Below are positions 8,162 to 16,455 of a stretch of 64,000 nucleotides of DNA, one piece after another. This DNA comes from Peptoniphilus vaginalis (GTDB lineage: Bacteria > Bacillota > Clostridia > Tissierellales > Peptoniphilaceae), in NCBI RefSeq assembly GCF_900176605.1, contig NZ_FXLP01000002.1:89696-153695 (forward strand). The letters are read 5' to 3'. A program made the translations under genes and the position numbers. The notes beneath the pieces were generated by a model. The model was given only the letters and a program-made list of their open reading frames with translations, was not told the DNA's origin and ran no database searches. Every line of letters starts with the position of its first letter. Positions within the stretch are counted from its first letter, which is position 1.

Positions 8162-8514
8162 GACATAATTTATTTTTCGGAAACCGTGGGGAGGATATTG
8201 CCACAAAATTTTTAAAGGACAAGGGTTATATAATATTAGACAGAAATTATCGTGCCCTTGGAACTGAAATAGATATTATTGCACGTGACAAGGATGAACT
8301 TGTCTTTGTAGAAGTTAAGTCACGTAACTCGAGAAAGTATGGAGATGCTTACGAGGCTGTGACAGAATACAAGATGCAAAATATTATTCAAACAGCTACG
8401 GCTTACATTATGGCAAAGGGACTCTATGATATTATGGTTCGCTTTGACATAATCGAAATTTATTTTAACGAGAAGGAAATCAATCACATAGAGTCGGCAT
8501 TTATGCTTTCGTAA
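8155..8514 (+). CDS. YraN family (UPF0102) endonuclease-like protein
   Basis: The 119-residue protein starts with ATG overlapping the rnhB stop. It has the restriction-endonuclease-like fold signature of UPF0102: GNRGEDIATKFLKDKGYIILDRN, then GTEIDIIARD and LVFVEVKSR, an E...D...E-x-K arrangement. The family is resolvase-like, but its cellular role is unsettled. A placement right after rnhB is common. A strong terminator follows, closing the transcription unit that began with ychF. Confidence 0.88.
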   Translation: MVGHNLFFGNRGEDIATKFLKDKGYIILDRNYRALGTEIDIIARDKDELVFVEVKSRNSRKYGDAYEAVTEYKMQNIIQTATAYIMAKGLYDIMVRFDIIEIYFNEKEINHIESAFMLS

Positions 8515-8540
8515 AACTAGGTTAAGCCTAGTTTTTTTAT
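8514..8540 (+). terminator. Intrinsic terminator after the YraN-type gene
   Basis: AAACTAGG (8514-8521) pairs with CCTAGTTT (8527-8534) around a five-base loop and leads into a T-run. Confidence 0.9.
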
Positions 8541-8553
8541 TTGCAATAATTAC

Positions 8554-8581
8554 TTGCTTATTAAAAAACTTGTGTTATTAT
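8554..8581 (+). promoter_or_regulatory. Promoter of the suf operon
   Basis: TTGCTT (8554-8559) and TATTAT (8576-8581) are separated by 16 bases, with an extended -10 TGT at 8573-8575. It lies about 60 bases before sufC. No clear Rrf2 operator was recognised by eye. Confidence 0.55.
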
Positions 8582-8640
8582 AGTTAATAGAAAAAAACAT
8601 AGTAATTTTGTATGAATTATTTTTAATAAATGGAGGAAGT

Positions 8641-9387
8641 ATGACAGAGTTATTGAGAATAGAAAATTTAAGTGCAGGCGTAGAGGATAAACAAATTTTA
8701 AAAAATATAAATTTGAAAATTAATTACGGTGAAGTTCACGTAATCATGGGACCAAATGGTTCTGGTAAGTCTACACTTGCCAATGTAATCATGGACAATC
8801 CTGTTTACACTGTTACAAGCGGAAAGATCTTCTTAGATGGAGAAGACATAACAGACCTTACTACAGACAAGAGAGCAAACAAGGGACTATTTATGTCCTT
8901 CCAAACTCCAGAAGAAGTTCCAGGAATTTCTGTAGAAAACTTTATTAGGACTGCAAAGTCTTTAAAGGAAGACAAACAAATTTCAATTTTAAAATTTAAA
9001 AAAGAAATTAAGAAGGAAATGGAAGAATTAAAAATGGATTCTTCTTACGCAGAAAGATATTTAAACGTAGGCTTCTCTGGAGGAGAAAAAAAGAAAAATG
9101 AAATTCTTCAAATGTTAATGTTAAAGCCTAAGCTTGCTATTCTTGACGAAACAGACTCAGGTCTTGATGTTGATGCAACAAGAATTGTATCAAGGGGTAT
9201 TGAAAAATATTTAAACAAGGACAATGCTGTTTTAATTATCACTCACCACAAGGAGTTAATCGACAACATTAAGCCTGACTTTGTTCACGTTGTATTAGAT
9301 GGTGAAATTGTAAAAGAAGGAGACGCTTCTCTAATCGATAAAATCGAAAAAGATGGATTTAACTGGATAAGAGAAGAGGTGAAATAA
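8641..9387 (+). CDS. sufC: Fe-S cluster assembly ATPase SufC
   Basis: The ATG at 8641 follows GGAGGAAGT and gives 248 residues; the longer frame has no ribosome site. It is an ABC-type ATPase with Walker A GPNGSGKST near 36-44, signature FSGGEKKKNE near 143 and Walker B LAILDETDSGLD near 164, and an H-loop in IITHHKEL. The Glu-Thr-Asp wording of Walker B is typical of SufC. SufC works with SufB and SufD as the cytoplasmic scaffold SufBC2D, on which Fe-S clusters are built. It is the first gene of a tightly packed operon. Confidence 0.96.
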   Translation: MTELLRIENLSAGVEDKQILKNINLKINYGEVHVIMGPNGSGKSTLANVIMDNPVYTVTSGKIFLDGEDITDLTTDKRANKGLFMSFQTPEEVPGISVENFIRTAKSLKEDKQISILKFKKEIKKEMEELKMDSSYAERYLNVGFSGGEKKKNEILQMLMLKPKLAILDETDSGLDVDATRIVSRGIEKYLNKDNAVLIITHHKELIDNIKPDFVHVVLDGEIVKEGDASLIDKIEKDGFNWIREEVK

Positions 9388-9388
9388 T

Positions 9389-10804
9389 TTGGTTAAGAAG
9401 GTAGAAAAAACTTATGTAGAAGACATGGACCGTGGTGTCTATGACATTAAAAATAAATTTACATTTAGATCAAAGACTGAGAAGGGACTTACAGAAGAAA
9501 TTGTAAGACAAATTTCTGCTGAAAAGGACGAACCAGAATGGATGCTTGAAAGTAGGCTTAAGGCACTTAAGATCTTTAATGAAAAAGAAAATCCAAAATG
9601 GGGTCCAGACCTTTCTGAAGTTGATATGGATAAAATCACAACTTATATAAGACCAGATGCAGATATGTCTGACGACTGGAAGAATGTACCTGAAGAAATT
9701 AGGGACACCTTTGACAAGCTTGGAATACCTGAAGCAGAAAAGGAATCTATGCTTTCTGGTGTTGGAGCTCAATACGACTCTGAAGTAGTTTACCACTCCA
9801 TCCAAAAACATCTTTCAGACCAAGGTGTAATTTATACAGACTTTGAAACAGGACTTAAAAAATATCCTGAAATCGTAAAAAAATATTTTAGCAAGTGTAT
9901 AACACCTAAGCTTCACAAGTATGCAGCTCTTCACTATGCTGTATGGTCTGGTGGATCCTTTGTATATGTGCCAAAGGGAGTAAATGTAGATATACCTCTA
10001 CAATCTTACTTTAGACTTAATGCACCAGGTGCAGGACAATTTGAACACACCTTAATTATTATAGAAGATGGAGCCTACTGCCACTTCATAGAAGGTTGCT
10101 CTGCTCCTAAGTACAATGTCATAAACCTACACGCAGGTGCAGTTGAACTTTTTGTTGGAGAAGGGGCAACTCTTAGGTACTCAACAATAGAAAACTGGTC
10201 AAGAAATATGTACAACCTCAACACTAAGAAGGCAATCGTAGAAAAAAATGGAAAGATCGAATGGGTTTCAGGATCCTTTGGTTCAAAAGTTTCTATGCTT
10301 TACCCATCATCAATCCTTGTGGGAGAAAATGCATCTAGTGAATTCACTGGTATCTCCTTTGCAGGTGAGGGACAAAATCTTGACACAGGAGCACAAGTTG
10401 TTCACGCAGCACCACACACTACTTCAACTATAAACACAAAATCAATTTCAAAATCTGGTGGGATTGCAATTTACAGGGGGCTTGTTGAAATAAAAGAAAA
10501 TGCTGTTGGTGCAAAGAACGCAACATCTTGTGAGTCCTTGATGCTTGATAGCAAGTCAAGGTCAGATACAATTCCTACAATAAAAATTGAAAACAATAAT
10601 ATTGATATTGGACACGAAGCAAAAATCGGAAGGATTAGCGATTCAGTTATCTTCTACCTAATGTCCAGGGGTATCTCTGAACAAGAGGCCAAGGAAATGG
10701 TAGTAAGAGGTTTTGCTGAGCCAATAGCTAAGGAACTTCCTATGGAATACGCAGTTGAGATGAATAACTTAATAAATCTTGAACTTGTTGGATCAATTGG
10801 GTAG
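9389..10804 (+). CDS. sufB: Fe-S cluster scaffold protein SufB
   Basis: The frame starts with TTG one base after the sufC stop, with AGAGGTG upstream inside sufC. The 471-residue product has the SufB beta-helix core and the typical motifs SYFRLN, GQFEHTLIIIEDGAYCHFIEGCSAP and a late SESVIFYLMSRG-like stretch (SDSVIFYLMSRGIS). The conserved cysteine in TSCESLMLDSKS is the likely cluster ligand. SufB is the main site of cluster assembly. The TTG start is unusual but no better start exists nearby. Confidence 0.96.
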   Translation: MVKKVEKTYVEDMDRGVYDIKNKFTFRSKTEKGLTEEIVRQISAEKDEPEWMLESRLKALKIFNEKENPKWGPDLSEVDMDKITTYIRPDADMSDDWKNVPEEIRDTFDKLGIPEAEKESMLSGVGAQYDSEVVYHSIQKHLSDQGVIYTDFETGLKKYPEIVKKYFSKCITPKLHKYAALHYAVWSGGSFVYVPKGVNVDIPLQSYFRLNAPGAGQFEHTLIIIEDGAYCHFIEGCSAPKYNVINLHAGAVELFVGEGATLRYSTIENWSRNMYNLNTKKAIVEKNGKIEWVSGSFGSKVSMLYPSSILVGENASSEFTGISFAGEGQNLDTGAQVVHAAPHTTSTINTKSISKSGGIAIYRGLVEIKENAVGAKNATSCESLMLDSKSRSDTIPTIKIENNNIDIGHEAKIGRISDSVIFYLMSRGISEQEAKEMVVRGFAEPIAKELPMEYAVEMNNLINLELVGSIG

Positions 10805-10811
10805 GTGAAAG

Positions 10812-11861
10812 ATGAATAAATTAATAGGAAATGAAATAGCCTTTAAGACTTTTGACTTCTTAAGGGTTAATGAAACAGAAATAGAAATTCCACAAATTAA
10901 AGGGATTTCATATAGAGAAGTAGGAGAAGATAATCCAGGAGAAATTTCTGAATTTGAAAATTTTAAGTACGGCATATCAGATGATGTCTTAGATTTAAAT
11001 AGGAAATACCTAAATTATTATAAGTCCCACACAAGTGGAGAAGGAAAGGCAGTAGAAAACTTCAAGTTATTTGAACTTGACGATGAATATTCTGAGCTCT
11101 TTGACCTTCACCACATAGTTGCAGAAAAAGATTCAAAATTAAAAGTTGTCCTTGACTACACATCTTGTGGCAGCAGTGAAAAATTTAGGAATACTGTTAT
11201 CAAAGTCCTTGCAAAAGAAAACTCAGAAGTTGAAGTTTTTGTAATAGCGAGAGATGATGACAAGTCCCTAGTGCTTGAATCAATTGGAGTTTATACAGAA
11301 AATCATGCAAAAGTTAGCGTACACCAATATGAACTTGGTTCCGCTAGACTTTACACAAACTACAAGTGCGAATTAATTGGCGAATATTCAGAGGGACTTG
11401 TTAATTCAATTTACTTTGGTCAAAAAGACGAGTACCTCAATATGAACTTTGACATGATTCACAAGGGTAGAAAGACTGAGTCAGACATCCTAGTTAACGG
11501 TGCCTTAAAGGGAAGGTCATCAAAGAACTTTAAGTCAAATCTTCAATTTATAGAAGGCGCCAAGGGTGCAGAGGGTTCTGAAGAAGAATATTCAATCCTA
11601 CTTGATGACACAGTTCACTCAATCTCAGTACCCCTAATGCTTGCTCACGAAGATGACGTTGTTGGTAACCACGCATCAAGTTCAGGTAAGCTTGATAGCA
11701 ACCAAATTTTTTATCTAATGTCTAGGGGCATAAGCTTTGATGAAGCAGAAGCTCTAATAGTTGAGTCCAAATTTTCTGGAGCTATTGATGCTCTTGGCGA
11801 TGAAAAGCTAAAGGAAGAAGTTTGGAAATCAGTTAGAGAAATTATAAAGAGAGGAAATTAA
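10812..11861 (+). CDS. sufD: Fe-S cluster assembly protein SufD
   Basis: The 349-residue protein is a SufB paralogue with the shared C-terminal beta-helix domain (GRKTESDILVNGALKGRSS, then SGKLDSNQIFYLMSRGIS near 290). It lacks the full cysteine set of SufB, as expected for SufD. It completes the SufBC2D scaffold. GGTGAAAG precedes the ATG. It is seven bases after sufB and directly abuts sufS. Sequence identity between SufD proteins is low, so the assignment leans on the operon context too. Confidence 0.93.
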   Translation: MNKLIGNEIAFKTFDFLRVNETEIEIPQIKGISYREVGEDNPGEISEFENFKYGISDDVLDLNRKYLNYYKSHTSGEGKAVENFKLFELDDEYSELFDLHHIVAEKDSKLKVVLDYTSCGSSEKFRNTVIKVLAKENSEVEVFVIARDDDKSLVLESIGVYTENHAKVSVHQYELGSARLYTNYKCELIGEYSEGLVNSIYFGQKDEYLNMNFDMIHKGRKTESDILVNGALKGRSSKNFKSNLQFIEGAKGAEGSEEEYSILLDDTVHSISVPLMLAHEDDVVGNHASSSGKLDSNQIFYLMSRGISFDEAEALIVESKFSGAIDALGDEKLKEEVWKSVREIIKRGN

Positions 11862-13103
11862 ATGTTTACTAAAAACGAAATAGAAGAAATTAGAAAAGAG
11901 TTTCCCTTTTTAAATTTGAAACCCAATGGAAAGCAAATAGTTTATTTTGACAACGGTGCAACAACACAAAAACCAAGAGAAATTATTGACAATATAAAAA
12001 ACTTTTACGAATGCGAAAATGGAAATCCTCACAGGGGAGCCCATTATCTTGCAATGAAGTCAACAGAAGTTTACGAAGATGCAAGACAAAAGATAGCAGA
12101 CTTTATAGGAGCAAGGAAGGCATCAGAAGTTGTATTTCTTAGAAATGCAACTGAAGCCTTAAACCTTCTTGCTTATTCCTATGGGCTAAACAATTTAAAA
12201 GAAGGCGATGAAATTGTGATTTCAATTATGGAACACCATTCCAACCTTGTGCCTTGGCAAGAAGTTTGCAAGAAAACTGGAGCAAAGTTAAAGTTTTTAT
12301 ATCTTGACCATGATATGCAAATTCCTTTTTCTGAAATCGAAGAAAAAGTTACTAAGAATACAAAACTTATTTCTATCACAGGAGCATCTAACGTTGTTGG
12401 AACAAATCCTGACATAGAAAAAATTGTAAAGTATGCAAGAGAAAATTCAGACGCAAAGATCATTCTTGATGGGGCACAATTAGTTCCCCATAGGAAGGTC
12501 AATGTAAGTGAACTTGATGTTGACTTTATGGCATTTTCTGGTCACAAGATGTATTCTGCCTTGGGAATTGGTGTACTTTATGGAAAAGAAGAACTCTTAA
12601 ACAAGATGGATGTCTTCCTTACTGGTGGCGATATGATTGAATATGTCTATGAAGACCACACAACTTTCTTAGATGCGCCACAAAGGTTTGAAGCAGGAAC
12701 TACCAATGTTGAAGGAGCAGTTAATCTTGCAGCAGCCATTGACTTTATAAACAAATATGGAATGGAAAAAATTGACGAGTACGAAAGATTTTTAACTGAC
12801 TACTGTTACTACAAGCTTAAAAAACTAAATTATCTTGATGTCTACACAACAAGTGACAAGAACAGGGCACCAGTAATTTCTTTCAACTTTAAAGAAGCTC
12901 ATCCTCACGATGTTGCATCAATTCTTGACACTTATGGCATTGCCATAAGATCAGGTCACCACTGTGCCCAACCACTACACAGGTACTTGGGTTCAAATTT
13001 CTCTTGTAGGGCAAGTTTTGCAATCTACAACACAGTGGAAGAAATTGATTATTTCGTTGAACATCTTGAAGATGTAAGGAGGATTTTAGGAATTGAATCT
13101 TGA
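11862..13103 (+). CDS. sufS: Cysteine desulfurase SufS (group II)
   Basis: The 413-residue PLP enzyme takes sulfur from cysteine as a persulfide. The PLP lysine is in FSGHKMYSALGIG near residue 228 and the active cysteine is in SGHHCAQPLHR near 368, the short-loop form of group II desulfurases. MEHHSNLVPW near 125 is also characteristic. The start abuts the sufD stop. SufU, encoded next with an overlapping start, is its usual zinc-dependent sulfur acceptor in Firmicutes. Confidence 0.96.
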   Translation: MFTKNEIEEIRKEFPFLNLKPNGKQIVYFDNGATTQKPREIIDNIKNFYECENGNPHRGAHYLAMKSTEVYEDARQKIADFIGARKASEVVFLRNATEALNLLAYSYGLNNLKEGDEIVISIMEHHSNLVPWQEVCKKTGAKLKFLYLDHDMQIPFSEIEEKVTKNTKLISITGASNVVGTNPDIEKIVKYARENSDAKIILDGAQLVPHRKVNVSELDVDFMAFSGHKMYSALGIGVLYGKEELLNKMDVFLTGGDMIEYVYEDHTTFLDAPQRFEAGTTNVEGAVNLAAAIDFINKYGMEKIDEYERFLTDYCYYKLKKLNYLDVYTTSDKNRAPVISFNFKEAHPHDVASILDTYGIAIRSGHHCAQPLHRYLGSNFSCRASFAIYNTVEEIDYFVEHLEDVRRILGIES

Positions 13104-13548
13104 TAATATTTACACAGAATTAATCTTAGAGCACTCTAGGAACAAACACAACAGAAGAGAACTAGAAGACTACACAAAAAAAGAGCTTGGTCACAATCCA
13201 AGTTGTGGAGATGAAATCACTCTTGAAGTTAAGATTAAAGATGACATTATAGAAGATATATCCTACACAGGTCACGGATGTGCCATCTCTCAAGCGTCAA
13301 CTTCAATTATGTGTGACAATGTAAAGGGCATAAAAGTTGAAGAAGCTATTGAAAGAGCAAATAAGTTTATTGGAATGGTAAAGGGAGAGATTGATGACCC
13401 AGACGAGTTAGAAGATCTTGACGATGCCGTTGCCTTTGAATCTATTTCAACTCTACCTGCAAGAGTAAAGTGTGCAGTCCTATCATGGTACACATTAAAA
13501 AATATGCTAGAAAATAATAAAGATAAGGGATCTTTTAATCCATTATAA
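13093..13548 (+). CDS. sufU: Sulfur-transfer protein SufU
   Basis: The gene starts with TTG at 13093, ten bases after AAGGAGG (13076-13082) and overlapping the sufS end by 11 bases. The 151-residue product has the three SufU cysteines, in NPSCGDE near 38, GHGCAIS near 62 and RVKCAVL near 128, and the SufU-specific insert between the second and third. SufU accepts the persulfide from SufS at a bound zinc and passes it on. The alternative annotation as IscU is less likely because of the insert and the neighbour SufS. Confidence 0.94.
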   Translation: MNLDNIYTELILEHSRNKHNRRELEDYTKKELGHNPSCGDEITLEVKIKDDIIEDISYTGHGCAISQASTSIMCDNVKGIKVEEAIERANKFIGMVKGEIDDPDELEDLDDAVAFESISTLPARVKCAVLSWYTLKNMLENNKDKGSFNPL

Positions 13549-13559
13549 GAGGTGACTAG

Positions 13560-13955
13560 ATGAAATTATCTACAAAGGGTCGTTACGGTCTAATGGCAAT
13601 GTATAACTTAAAGGAAAATATGGGCAAGGGTCCCATAGCCTTAAAGGATATAGCAAGAGATGAAAATCTTTCCGAATCTTATTTAGAACAACTCTTCACC
13701 CTTCTTAGGAAGGCAGACCTTGTCAAATCAATTAGGGGTGCAGGTGGAGGTTATGTATTAGCAAGAGACCCACAAAATATAGCAATTGGAGAAATTATAA
13801 ATGCCCTCGAGGGAGATATTTCTCTTTCCTGTTGCGACCTTGGGAAAAATGTAGCTTGTGGCAAGCAAGCTGATTGCGCAACAAGGGATATCTTATCTAA
13901 ACTTCAAGGTCGAATTGAAGGGGTCATGGAGTCTATGACCCTAGCAGATATGTGA
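13560..13955 (+). CDS. Rrf2 family transcriptional regulator (IscR-like)
   Basis: The 131-residue protein begins with the Rrf2 winged helix (MKLSTKGRYGLMAMYNL) and has the recognition segment SESYLEQLFTLLRKADLVKSIRGAGGGY. A cysteine cluster CCDLGKNVACGKQADC near 97-112 offers three spaced cysteines for an Fe-S cluster, as in IscR. Lying between the suf genes and an IscS-type gene, it is likely to sense cluster status and control this operon. The CymR type is less likely because CymR lacks the cluster cysteines. GAGGTG precedes the ATG. Confidence 0.88.
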   Translation: MKLSTKGRYGLMAMYNLKENMGKGPIALKDIARDENLSESYLEQLFTLLRKADLVKSIRGAGGGYVLARDPQNIAIGEIINALEGDISLSCCDLGKNVACGKQADCATRDILSKLQGRIEGVMESMTLADM

Positions 13956-13962
13956 GGCTCTT

Positions 13963-15090
13963 ATGATTTATATGGACAATGCTGCCACTACTAGGATAAC
14001 AGACAGGGTTTTTGAAGCCATGCTTCCTTATTTAAAGGAAAATTATGGAAATCCGTCGGCAATATATTCACTTGGTCAAAGGTCTAGGGCAGCAATAGAA
14101 AATTCAAGAATAAAAATTGCAGACCTCTTGGGAGTAAAGGCAAGTGAAATCTACTTTACTTCCTCAGGGTCTGAATCAGATAATTGGGCTCTAAAGGGCT
14201 CGTTTTTGCCTAATCAAGAAAATCACATTATCTCATCAAAGATTGAGCACCCAGCAATTTTAAATTCACTTAAAAAAATTGAAAAATGGGGTGGGGAAGC
14301 TAGTCTTGTTTCTGTTGATGAAGAAGGTTTTGTTGACTTAAAAGAAATTGAAAATTCAATTAAAGATTCCACAAGGCTTATTTCAATTATGTTTGCCAAC
14401 AATGAAATAGGAACTATAGAACCCCTTGCTGAAATTGCAAAAATAGCCAAGGAAAAAAATATTTTATTTCACACAGATGCAGTTCAAGCTGTGGGAAATG
14501 TAAAATTTAAAATCAAAGACATTGGAGTAGACATGCTTTCCTTATCAGGTCACAAGCTTGGAGCACCTAAGGGAGTAGGAGTCCTATACCTAAGAGAAGG
14601 TATAGACCTGGATAACTTCCTAGATGGTGGCGAACAGGAAAGAGGAAGAAGAGCGTCAACAGAAAATCTTGCATCAATAGTTGGGCTTGCAAGAGCAATG
14701 GAAGATGCTTACAATAATATGGAGGACCATTCATCTTATACAAGAGATTTGAGAGATTATACAATCGAAAAACTTTTAAATATAGATGGAATAGTTTTAA
14801 ATGGTCCTAGAGAAAAAAGACTTCCTGGAAATATAAATATCACTTTAAAAAATACTAAGCCTCAAACTATGGTTCAGTATCTTGATATGTTTGATATATG
14901 TGTTTCTTCTGGATCTGCTTGTGCAGCAGGAAGCATTAACCCATCTCATGTTTTAAGGGCAATAGGAAGAAACGAAGAAGATTCACTTTCTATGCTTAGA
15001 CTTTCCATAAATCACGAAAACACAAAAGAAGAGTGTGATTATGTGGTGGAAAAAATAAATCAAGGGATGAAAAAGTTCAAGAACAGGTGA
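13963..15090 (+). CDS. Cysteine desulfurase, IscS/NifS type (group I)
   Basis: This 375-residue PLP enzyme is the second desulfurase of the same operon. It starts IYMDNAATTR, has the PLP lysine in LSGHKLGAPKG near 205 and the active cysteine in VSSGSACAAGSIN near 322, on the longer flexible loop of group I enzymes. Such enzymes supply sulfur for tRNA thiolation and other uses besides clusters. In related genomes it is often followed by mnmA, which is not here. The gene starts eight bases after the Rrf2 stop codon, with GAGGC upstream. Confidence 0.94.
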   Translation: MIYMDNAATTRITDRVFEAMLPYLKENYGNPSAIYSLGQRSRAAIENSRIKIADLLGVKASEIYFTSSGSESDNWALKGSFLPNQENHIISSKIEHPAILNSLKKIEKWGGEASLVSVDEEGFVDLKEIENSIKDSTRLISIMFANNEIGTIEPLAEIAKIAKEKNILFHTDAVQAVGNVKFKIKDIGVDMLSLSGHKLGAPKGVGVLYLREGIDLDNFLDGGEQERGRRASTENLASIVGLARAMEDAYNNMEDHSSYTRDLRDYTIEKLLNIDGIVLNGPREKRLPGNINITLKNTKPQTMVQYLDMFDICVSSGSACAAGSINPSHVLRAIGRNEEDSLSMLRLSINHENTKEECDYVVEKINQGMKKFKNR

Positions 15091-15094
15091 TATT

Positions 15095-16378
15095 ATGTTA
15101 GAGCAAATATCTGGTAACGCTGCTAGATTTATGATTTATGCCCTCGTGGTACTCTCTATTCTTTTAATATTTTTAGCAATTTATTATCTAATAAATATTG
15201 GGAACAGATATATAGAAGGCAAGAAGAGAATAAATATAGACCTAAGCCTTATCACAAAAATATTTTTGGGGATACTTATTTTTTATTTAATAAACATACT
15301 CTTTAATAAGTTCCCTATCATCGGTTACACCCTTTCATCGGTAATGATTGCAATAATCTTTGCATATATAATCGACCCAATAGTAAACTACTTGGAGAGA
15401 AAGGGAGTAAAGAGACAGTTTGGTGTAATAATAGTTTACATCTCAGCAATACTTATTTTTGGAATTTTAATAGTTTCTGTAATTCCAAAAACAATAAATG
15501 AAGTTTCAAATCTTCTTACAAGTTTACCTGGAATGGTGGATACCCTAATAAGAGAATTTAATAATTTCTTATCAAATGTATTTGCCAAGTTTAACATTGA
15601 ACTTCCAAAGAATTTTATAAACATTTATAAAGAAACAAATCCAAAGGTAAATGGAAATGTAGAAACTCCACAAATAGTTTCTAACATTTTGGATTCTATT
15701 AAGGGCACTATTAATGACCTAATAGTAAAAGCCCAAGGATCCTTAATGGGCTCACTTTCTAACGTGATCTCTAAACTTTATGGATTTTTAACATCAGCCT
15801 TTAGGTTGGTCTTAATAATTATTTTTTCTTTCTACTTTTCAGTGGACAAGGAAAGATTTTTGTTGAAAGTGAAGAAGGCAATACCAAATAAACATAGAGA
15901 AGATATCTCTTACTTGACAAGCAACATTGACACAGCCCTTCAACAATTTATAAGGGGAAGAATGCTTATGGCAATCTTTGTGGGCGTACTTACAATGGTT
16001 TATCTTTTAGTATTAAGAGTAGACTTTGCCATTATAATTGGTCTTATAACTTGTATTGCAGATATAATTCCTTTTATTGGTCCCTTCCTTGGTTGTGCGC
16101 CAGCAGTTTTATTTGCCTTTATGGACTCACCAATGAAGGCCCTTTGGGTTCTAATATTATTTGTAATTGTTCAGTGGGTAGAAAATAATATTCTTGCACC
16201 AAAACTCATTGGAGACTCAACAGGACTTAACCCACTTGTAATTTTAATTTCAATAATTATAGGTGGTGGAATCTTTGGTGTATGGGGAATGGTTATCTCT
16301 GTTCCATTGACGTCAATTATCTTTATACTCGTTGATTTTATCAAAATAAAATACAACGATAGATACAGCTCTAATTGA
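15095..16378 (+). CDS. AI-2E family transporter (PerM-like permease)
   Basis: The 427-residue protein has about eight membrane segments and the AI-2E family C-terminal half, including FIRGRMLMAIFVGVLTMVYL, PFIGPFLGCAPAVLFAF and the ending motif LVILISIIIGGGIFGVWGMV. Family members have been linked to sodium/proton exchange and, in one case, autoinducer export; the substrate here is unknown. AGGTGA precedes the ATG, four bases after the desulfurase stop, so it is probably cotranscribed with the suf/isc genes. A perfect promoter overlaps its stop codon. Confidence 0.88.
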   Translation: MLEQISGNAARFMIYALVVLSILLIFLAIYYLINIGNRYIEGKKRINIDLSLITKIFLGILIFYLINILFNKFPIIGYTLSSVMIAIIFAYIIDPIVNYLERKGVKRQFGVIIVYISAILIFGILIVSVIPKTINEVSNLLTSLPGMVDTLIREFNNFLSNVFAKFNIELPKNFINIYKETNPKVNGNVETPQIVSNILDSIKGTINDLIVKAQGSLMGSLSNVISKLYGFLTSAFRLVLIIIFSFYFSVDKERFLLKVKKAIPNKHREDISYLTSNIDTALQQFIRGRMLMAIFVGVLTMVYLLVLRVDFAIIIGLITCIADIIPFIGPFLGCAPAVLFAFMDSPMKALWVLILFVIVQWVENNILAPKLIGDSTGLNPLVILISIIIGGGIFGVWGMVISVPLTSIIFILVDFIKIKYNDRYSSN

Positions 16379-16403
16379 CATTCATATTCTTTATAATTAT
16401 AAT
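16375..16403 (+). promoter_or_regulatory. Perfect consensus sigma-A promoter for alaS
   Basis: TTGACA (16375-16380) and TATAAT (16398-16403) are separated by exactly 17 bases. The -35 box overlaps the stop codon of the upstream permease gene. Transcription should begin near 16410, directly before a strong hairpin. Confidence 0.85.
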
Positions 16404-16414
16404 ATTTATAGCAC

Positions 16415-16442
16415 ATCCTCCCAGGGTATGGGAGGATTTTTA
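16415..16442 (+). terminator. Terminator-like hairpin between the permease gene and alaS
   Basis: ATCCTCCCA (16415-16423) and TGGGAGGAT (16429-16437) form a perfect nine-base-pair stem with a five-base loop, followed by T residues. It can end the upstream operon. It also lies inside the alaS leader a few bases after the predicted transcript start, where it may act as a stabilising or regulatory hairpin. Confidence 0.85.
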
Positions 16443-16455
16443 ATAGGAGTTGTAT

